64,000 nucleotides of DNA from Paracoccus wurundjeri. GTDB taxonomy: Bacteria > Pseudomonadota > Alphaproteobacteria > Rhodobacterales > Rhodobacteraceae. The notes under the pieces are model-generated. The model was not told the origin of the DNA and did not search any database. It saw only the letters and a list, made by a program, of their open reading frames with translations. The DNA lies in the NCBI RefSeq assembly GCF_030678915.1, contig NZ_JAUUTZ010000009.1, positions 122,122-186,121 of the forward strand. The letters run 5' to 3'. Below are positions 60,551 to 64,000 of the stretch, one piece after another (the stretch's first letter is position 1; each line of letters begins with the position of its first letter). The translations under genes were made by a program, and so were the position numbers.

Positions 60551-61582
60551 TCACCCGAAATTCGAAAATTTCGAGGGCGATACGCCATATTTCTTGCGAA
60601 ACGCCTTGGCGAAATGCGAGGATGACGAATAGCCGCAGGCAAGGGCGACATCCATTACCGACATATTCGTTTCCGACAACAGTATCCGCGCCTTTCTTAG
60701 CCGCGTATTATTGCGGTAATCCATGGGCGTTATGCCCAGATGCTGACGGAACAGGCGCTGTATCTGCCGAAGAGTGACGCCGGAATAGGCCGCGCATTCG
60801 GCCAGATTGAACTCTTCATCCACATGCGCCTCGATGAACTCTACCGCGCGCACCAGATACTCGTTCCGGGTTCCTAACCTTGCGGCAATGGAAATGACTT
60901 GCGGATCCTCGGCGGTTCGTCTGTGGGTCAGAAGGCACATATTCATTGCGGCCTGACCAAGCTCTGCGCCGCAATGATCGTTGATCAGCCTTAATGCGAT
61001 CTCGGCCGCGGCGATGCCGCCGGCGCAGGTGATCAGGCGGTTGTCTATGCAATAGCTGCGCTCGACCGGATCCAGATCGGGATAGGCTTCGCGGAAACCG
61101 GGAATATTCTCCCAGTGCAGGGTGAATTTCCTGCCCTTGAGGATGCCCGCTTCGGCAAGGACATAGGCGCCGCTGCACAGGCTGCCGACCGTGTGGCCAT
61201 GACGCCATTGCGCGCGCAGCCAATCGGCGATCACGGCCGAACTTGTGCTTTCGGGCTCGACCCCGCCGCAGACGAAGACATAGCCGGGCGCAGATCGCTG
61301 CGGCAATGCCCCGTCCGGGATGATCACGACCCCGTTGGATGCCACGACCGCCTCGCCATTTTCCGAGAAAATCTGCCACTCGAACAGGTTGCTGCCCGAA
61401 AGCTGGTTCGCGGCCCTGAGCGGCTCGATCGCGGAGGTCAGGGCAAGCATGGTGAATTTCGGCACCAGCACGAAATTCACCAGAACCGGTTCGTCCCGGC
61501 GCGGGGTATCGACATGCGCCACGCCATGAGAAACGAAGCGGTTCGCAGAGGAACGCCGGGTCACCTGTTCAGTCATCTTCAA
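60551..61582 (-). CDS. GlxA-family transcriptional regulator (second copy)
   Basis: A 343-residue regulator with an N-terminal DJ-1/PfpI domain (VNFVLVPKFTMLALTSAIEPLRAANQLSG, GSLCSGAYVLAEAGILKGRKFTLHWE with the elbow Cys) and a C-terminal AraC double HTH (LAECAAYSGVTLRQIQRLFRQHLGITP, VMDVALACGYSSSSHFAKAFRKKYGVSP). It belongs to the GbdR/CdhR-like group that responds to quaternary amines. No target operon is adjacent, so it may act on distant genes or the importers in this window. Start at 61582; 61576 is also possible. Confidence 0.9.
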   Translation of the reverse strand: MKMTEQVTRRSSANRFVSHGVAHVDTPRRDEPVLVNFVLVPKFTMLALTSAIEPLRAANQLSGSNLFEWQIFSENGEAVVASNGVVIIPDGALPQRSAPGYVFVCGGVEPESTSSAVIADWLRAQWRHGHTVGSLCSGAYVLAEAGILKGRKFTLHWENIPGFREAYPDLDPVERSYCIDNRLITCAGGIAAAEIALRLINDHCGAELGQAAMNMCLLTHRRTAEDPQVISIAARLGTRNEYLVRAVEFIEAHVDEEFNLAECAAYSGVTLRQIQRLFRQHLGITPMDYRNNTRLRKARILLSETNMSVMDVALACGYSSSSHFAKAFRKKYGVSPSKFSNFG

Positions 61583-61713
61583 CGCTTTTCCTGCATTGCC
61601 TGTTCACGTCACGACAAGACATGATGGCATGCCCGCAAGAAAAGTGGGATAGGTCATCGGTCATTCTTTATGCGCGTGTTTCGTGCCGGTATGAGCAGGG
61701 CCTGCCCCGATCC

Positions 61714-62607
61714 TTACCGGGCTTTTGAAATCATTCTGAACGCATCGGCCAAACTGTCAAAGACCGCGCGCACGCGTGGAACCCGGGACAGGTTCTCATG
61801 CGTCACGATCCAGGTATCGAGCCGGATGATCTCGAAATCGGGCAAGAGGCGGACAAGATTCGGATCGGCTGTGGCGGTCGGAACCTGCACCGCCGCGATG
61901 CCAAGCCCGGCACGCAGCGCGGCCAGTTGCGCGGGGTGGCTGTCGGTGCGCAGCACCATGCGCTCCCGGATGGCACCCATGCCTGAACTGTCGATCAGGG
62001 CAAGATCGCTGCGCGACCGGTCTGGCCCGATGAAATCATGCGCGGCAAGCTCGGCGATATCGGCGGGCAGGCCGCGCCGGGTGACATATTCCCGCGATGC
62101 GAACAGCCCCAGGGGAATCGACGCGACCTTGCGGGCAACCAGTGCGCCCAGCGTCGGTGCTATGGTTCGCACGGCCAGATCGACTTCCTGCGCCAGAAGA
62201 TCCGCCTGAATATTGCTAAGCGACAATTCGATCCGAATAGCCGGATATTCCCGGTGCAGGCGCGCCAGCATGGCGGGGATCACCTCGATCCCCATAAAGT
62301 CCGGCACGCTGATGCGCACGGTGCCGGCAATCTGCCCGGCAGGGGCAGACGCCGCGCGCACGAACAGTTCCGATGCCATCGCCATGGCCCGCGCGGGATC
62401 GCGCAGAGTCTGGGCCGTTTCCGTGGGGGTCAGGCCATTGACCGACCGGGTGAACAGGACCGCGCCCAGCCGCCTCTCAAGCGTTTCGATACGGGCGCGC
62501 ACGGTCGGATGCGACAAGCCCAGCCGGCGGGCGGCGGCCGACAGGCTGCCCTCTTCCAGGACCGCCAGAAAGATTCGCTGATCGTCCCATGAAATCATAT
62601 TGCTCAT
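61714..62607 (-). CDS. LysR-family transcriptional regulator
   Basis: A 297-residue regulator with the N-terminal HTH (FLAVLEEGSLSAAARRLGLSHPTVRARIETLERRLGAVLFTRS) and a LysR substrate-binding domain (VRISVPDFMGIEVIPAMLARLHREYP...). It is divergent from the epimerase-like gene 98 bases away, the usual LysR arrangement, so that gene is the likely target. Confidence 0.92.
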   Translation of the reverse strand: MSNMISWDDQRIFLAVLEEGSLSAAARRLGLSHPTVRARIETLERRLGAVLFTRSVNGLTPTETAQTLRDPARAMAMASELFVRAASAPAGQIAGTVRISVPDFMGIEVIPAMLARLHREYPAIRIELSLSNIQADLLAQEVDLAVRTIAPTLGALVARKVASIPLGLFASREYVTRRGLPADIAELAAHDFIGPDRSRSDLALIDSSGMGAIRERMVLRTDSHPAQLAALRAGLGIAAVQVPTATADPNLVRLLPDFEIIRLDTWIVTHENLSRVPRVRAVFDSLADAFRMISKAR

Positions 62608-62629
62608 AAATTTCTTTCTAGCAACTGTT

Positions 62630-62645
62630 GAATTTCTTGCAATTC
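62630..62645. promoter_or_regulatory. Candidate LysR operator
   Basis: GAATT-N6-AATTC (62630-62645) is an inverted repeat in the divergent gap between the LysR gene and the epimerase-like gene. It lies 60 bases before the latter start, a usual activation-site distance. It is one of the few AT-rich symmetrical sites here; the match is to a general pattern only. Confidence 0.35.
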
Positions 62646-62705
62646 CTTTTCATGCTTTCCCAAAGCATGCTGCCCCTATCGCAACAGATGCAGATCAGGA
62701 GACGC

Positions 62706-63698
62706 ATGATGGAACAGAACAGAACGGCGCTTGTATTGGGCGCCACGGGCGGCATCGGAGGCGGCATTGCCAAGGCGCTGTGCCGCCACGGCTGGCAGGT
62801 TCGCGGATTGGCCCGCGATCTTGCCGCTGCCCGCAGCCGGGGGCCGGCGCATGTCGAATGGATCAAGGGCGATGCGATGCGGGGCGCGGATGTCATCCGC
62901 GCGGCACATGGCGTTTCCGTCATCGTTCATGCGGTGAACCCGCCGGGCTACCGGAACTGGGACCGGCTTGTCCTGCCCATGATCGACAATACCATCGCCG
63001 CGGCGCGGGCTGCGGGCGGGGCGCGGATCGCTCTGCCCGGCACGATCTACAATTTCGATCCTGCGAAGACCCCGGTCATCAGCGAAATCAGCCCCCAGCA
63101 CCCGCAAAGCCGCAAGGGCGCGATACGTGTCGAACTGGAAGAGCGGTTAAGACAAGCTGCGCCGGACGTTCCGTCGCTGATCCTGCGCGCCGGTGACTTC
63201 TTTGGTCCGGGCATGCGGGCAAGCTGGTTCGCGCAGGCAATGGTTTCGGCCGGCAATCCGCTGAAGCGCATTATCAATCCGGCGCGGGGGGCCGGGCATA
63301 GCTGGGCCTATCTGCCCGATCTGGCCGAAACCTTCGCCCGGTTGCTTGACCTGCCCGAGCGTCTGAAACCCTTCGAGATGTTACAGTTTGAGGGCATTTA
63401 CGACGCGGACGGACAGCAGATGATCAGGGCGATCCGCAACGCGGCGGGGCGTCGGCTGCCGGTCTATGGCTTTCCCTGGTGGCTTATTTCGCTGGCGGCA
63501 CCCTTAGGCGGCTTCCCGCGCGAGGCGGCCGAAATCGCCCCTTATTGGAAATACCCGATCCGCCTCGACAACAGCCGCCTGACCGGTCTGCTGGGCAATG
63601 AACCGCATACTTCTCCTGAGATCGCCGTGCGTAATTCGCTTGCCGTCCTTGGTTGCCTCGAGGCACGGGCGGTTCTGCCTGCGCCGCAAGAACAATAA
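62706..63698 (+). CDS. NAD(P)-dependent epimerase/NmrA-like protein
   Basis: About 330 residues starting MMEQNRTALVLGATGGIGGGIAKALCRHG, an extended Rossmann motif (GxxGxxG at GATGGIG), AGG upstream of ATG 62706. There is no YxxxK pair in the usual place; later parts (LPGTIYNFDP, LILRAGDFFGPG, AYLPDLAETFARLL) match the NAD(P)-binding epimerase/NmrA group, some of which are redox sensors rather than enzymes. It is divergent from a LysR regulator. Substrate unknown. Confidence 0.85.
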   Translation: MMEQNRTALVLGATGGIGGGIAKALCRHGWQVRGLARDLAAARSRGPAHVEWIKGDAMRGADVIRAAHGVSVIVHAVNPPGYRNWDRLVLPMIDNTIAAARAAGGARIALPGTIYNFDPAKTPVISEISPQHPQSRKGAIRVELEERLRQAAPDVPSLILRAGDFFGPGMRASWFAQAMVSAGNPLKRIINPARGAGHSWAYLPDLAETFARLLDLPERLKPFEMLQFEGIYDADGQQMIRAIRNAAGRRLPVYGFPWWLISLAAPLGGFPREAAEIAPYWKYPIRLDNSRLTGLLGNEPHTSPEIAVRNSLAVLGCLEARAVLPAPQEQ

Positions 63699-63857
63699 GC
63701 GCGAGAGCGTGACTGGTTTGAAACCCTGCCCGGACGATGGGTAACCGGCATCAGACCCTGAGCGCTCAGTCGGCGGGCACCAAAAGAAATCCCCGCCCAC
63801 ACTCCAGAACACGGTTGCTGAAGCATGTTGCGCCCGCCCGGATCGCTTTCTCTCCCT

Positions 63858-63886
63858 CTTCTTCTTTGTCCAAATACCTCGGGGGT
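63858..63886 (-). repeat. 3'-end repeat (copy 7)
   Basis: On the minus strand ACCCCCGAGGTATTTGGACA then AAGAAGAAG, identical to the 52.05-kb tail. It is preceded on that strand by a GC-rich arm (GGGTGGGCGGGGGGCGCCG). It should belong to the 3' end of a minus-strand gene beyond the right edge. Confidence 0.6.
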
Positions 63887-64000
63887 GCGGGGGCGGCGCC
63901 CCCCGCCCACCCGGGGCGCCAATAAACCCCATTTTAGCTTAAGCGCGCCACCGTCTAGCCGTGCCTGATGGTGTTTGGGGGGGTGGGTTCGGGGGGGGCG
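63887..64000. other. Right-edge non-coding, G-rich end
   Basis: No gene is seen. The last 30 bases are G-rich with runs of 7 and 8 G (TTTGGGGGGGTGGG, TTCGGGGGGGG). Together with the poly-G at 51.93 kb this hints at low-confidence bases, possibly a contig end. Confidence 0.4.

Overview
The window is GC-rich alphaproteobacterial chromosome, most like Paracoccus or a close Rhodobacterales relative. Pointers are the gene families (DUF2927 lipoproteins, OpuC/Yeh-type osmolyte transporters, MerR-linked beta-oxidation genes), dense coding with many ATGA/GTGA stop-start overlaps, and a dispersed 3'-end repeat carrying GGTATTTGGACAAAGAAG. No phage, insertion sequence, CRISPR array or rRNA operon is visible. 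One tRNA, Ala(CGC), is present.

Layout. 1-9.3 kb: a catabolic cluster on the + strand (two subunits of an opine-oxidase/HcnBC-like flavoenzyme, the first cut by the window edge; a GlxA/AraC regulator; a complete OpuC-type quaternary-amine ABC importer; a nitrilase-superfamily amidohydrolase; an MmgE/PrpD protein). 9.4-13.8 kb: a Slam-like outer-membrane barrel with a TbpB-like surface lipoprotein, two PepSY proteins and an OmpR-type two-component system. 14-20.8 kb: a sugar-nucleotide locus (manC, gmd, a ColD-type dehydratase with His188 in place of the PLP lysine, an Fcl/ColC-like epimerase-reductase) facing a TPR glycosyltransferase with an HxRRGD motif; this looks like GDP-L-colitose synthesis plus transfer. 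21.4-25.6 kb: siderophore uptake (esterase, TonB-dependent receptor, binding protein). 25.9-29.3 kb: small proteins, tRNA-Ala, lolA, an MFS transporter. 29.5-33.4 kb: a second osmolyte importer of YehZYXW type. 33.5-37.5 kb: fluoroacetate-dehalogenase-like hydrolase, msrA/msrB, nitronate monooxygenase-like protein, fructokinase. 37.6-42.2 kb: zinc-ribbon, SPFH-GYF, DUF2927 and TelA proteins, resembling the Bacillus YdjGHI membrane-stress module. 42.4-49.4 kb: beta-oxidation (fadJ, fadA, GST, fadE) with two MerR regulators. 49.5-51.9 kb: two hotdog thioesterases and a MATE exporter. 52.2-55.1 kb: TPR/winged-helix regulator plus beta-propeller, divergent from a small membrane protein plus DUF899. 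55.1-60.5 kb: two ArsR/SRPBCC modules with visible palindromic operators, flanking tonB-exbD-exbB. 60.5-63.7 kb: second GlxA regulator, LysR regulator and a divergent NAD(P)-dependent epimerase-like protein.

How the parts fit. Two transporters of the glycine-betaine/choline class and two GlxA regulators suggest broad use of quaternary amines as nutrients and osmolytes. TonB-ExbBD can power the TonB receptor at 22-24 kb. The polysaccharide genes form a nearly complete nucleotide-sugar route lacking only a phosphomannomutase. The most novel-looking elements are the Slam/lipoprotein pair beside a PepSY/two-component unit, the colitose locus with its unusual transferase, the uncharacterised oxidase/importer/amidase cluster, and the 3'-end repeat family. 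A 34-base G run next to a damaged repeat copy, and G-rich sequence at the right edge, may be assembly artefacts.
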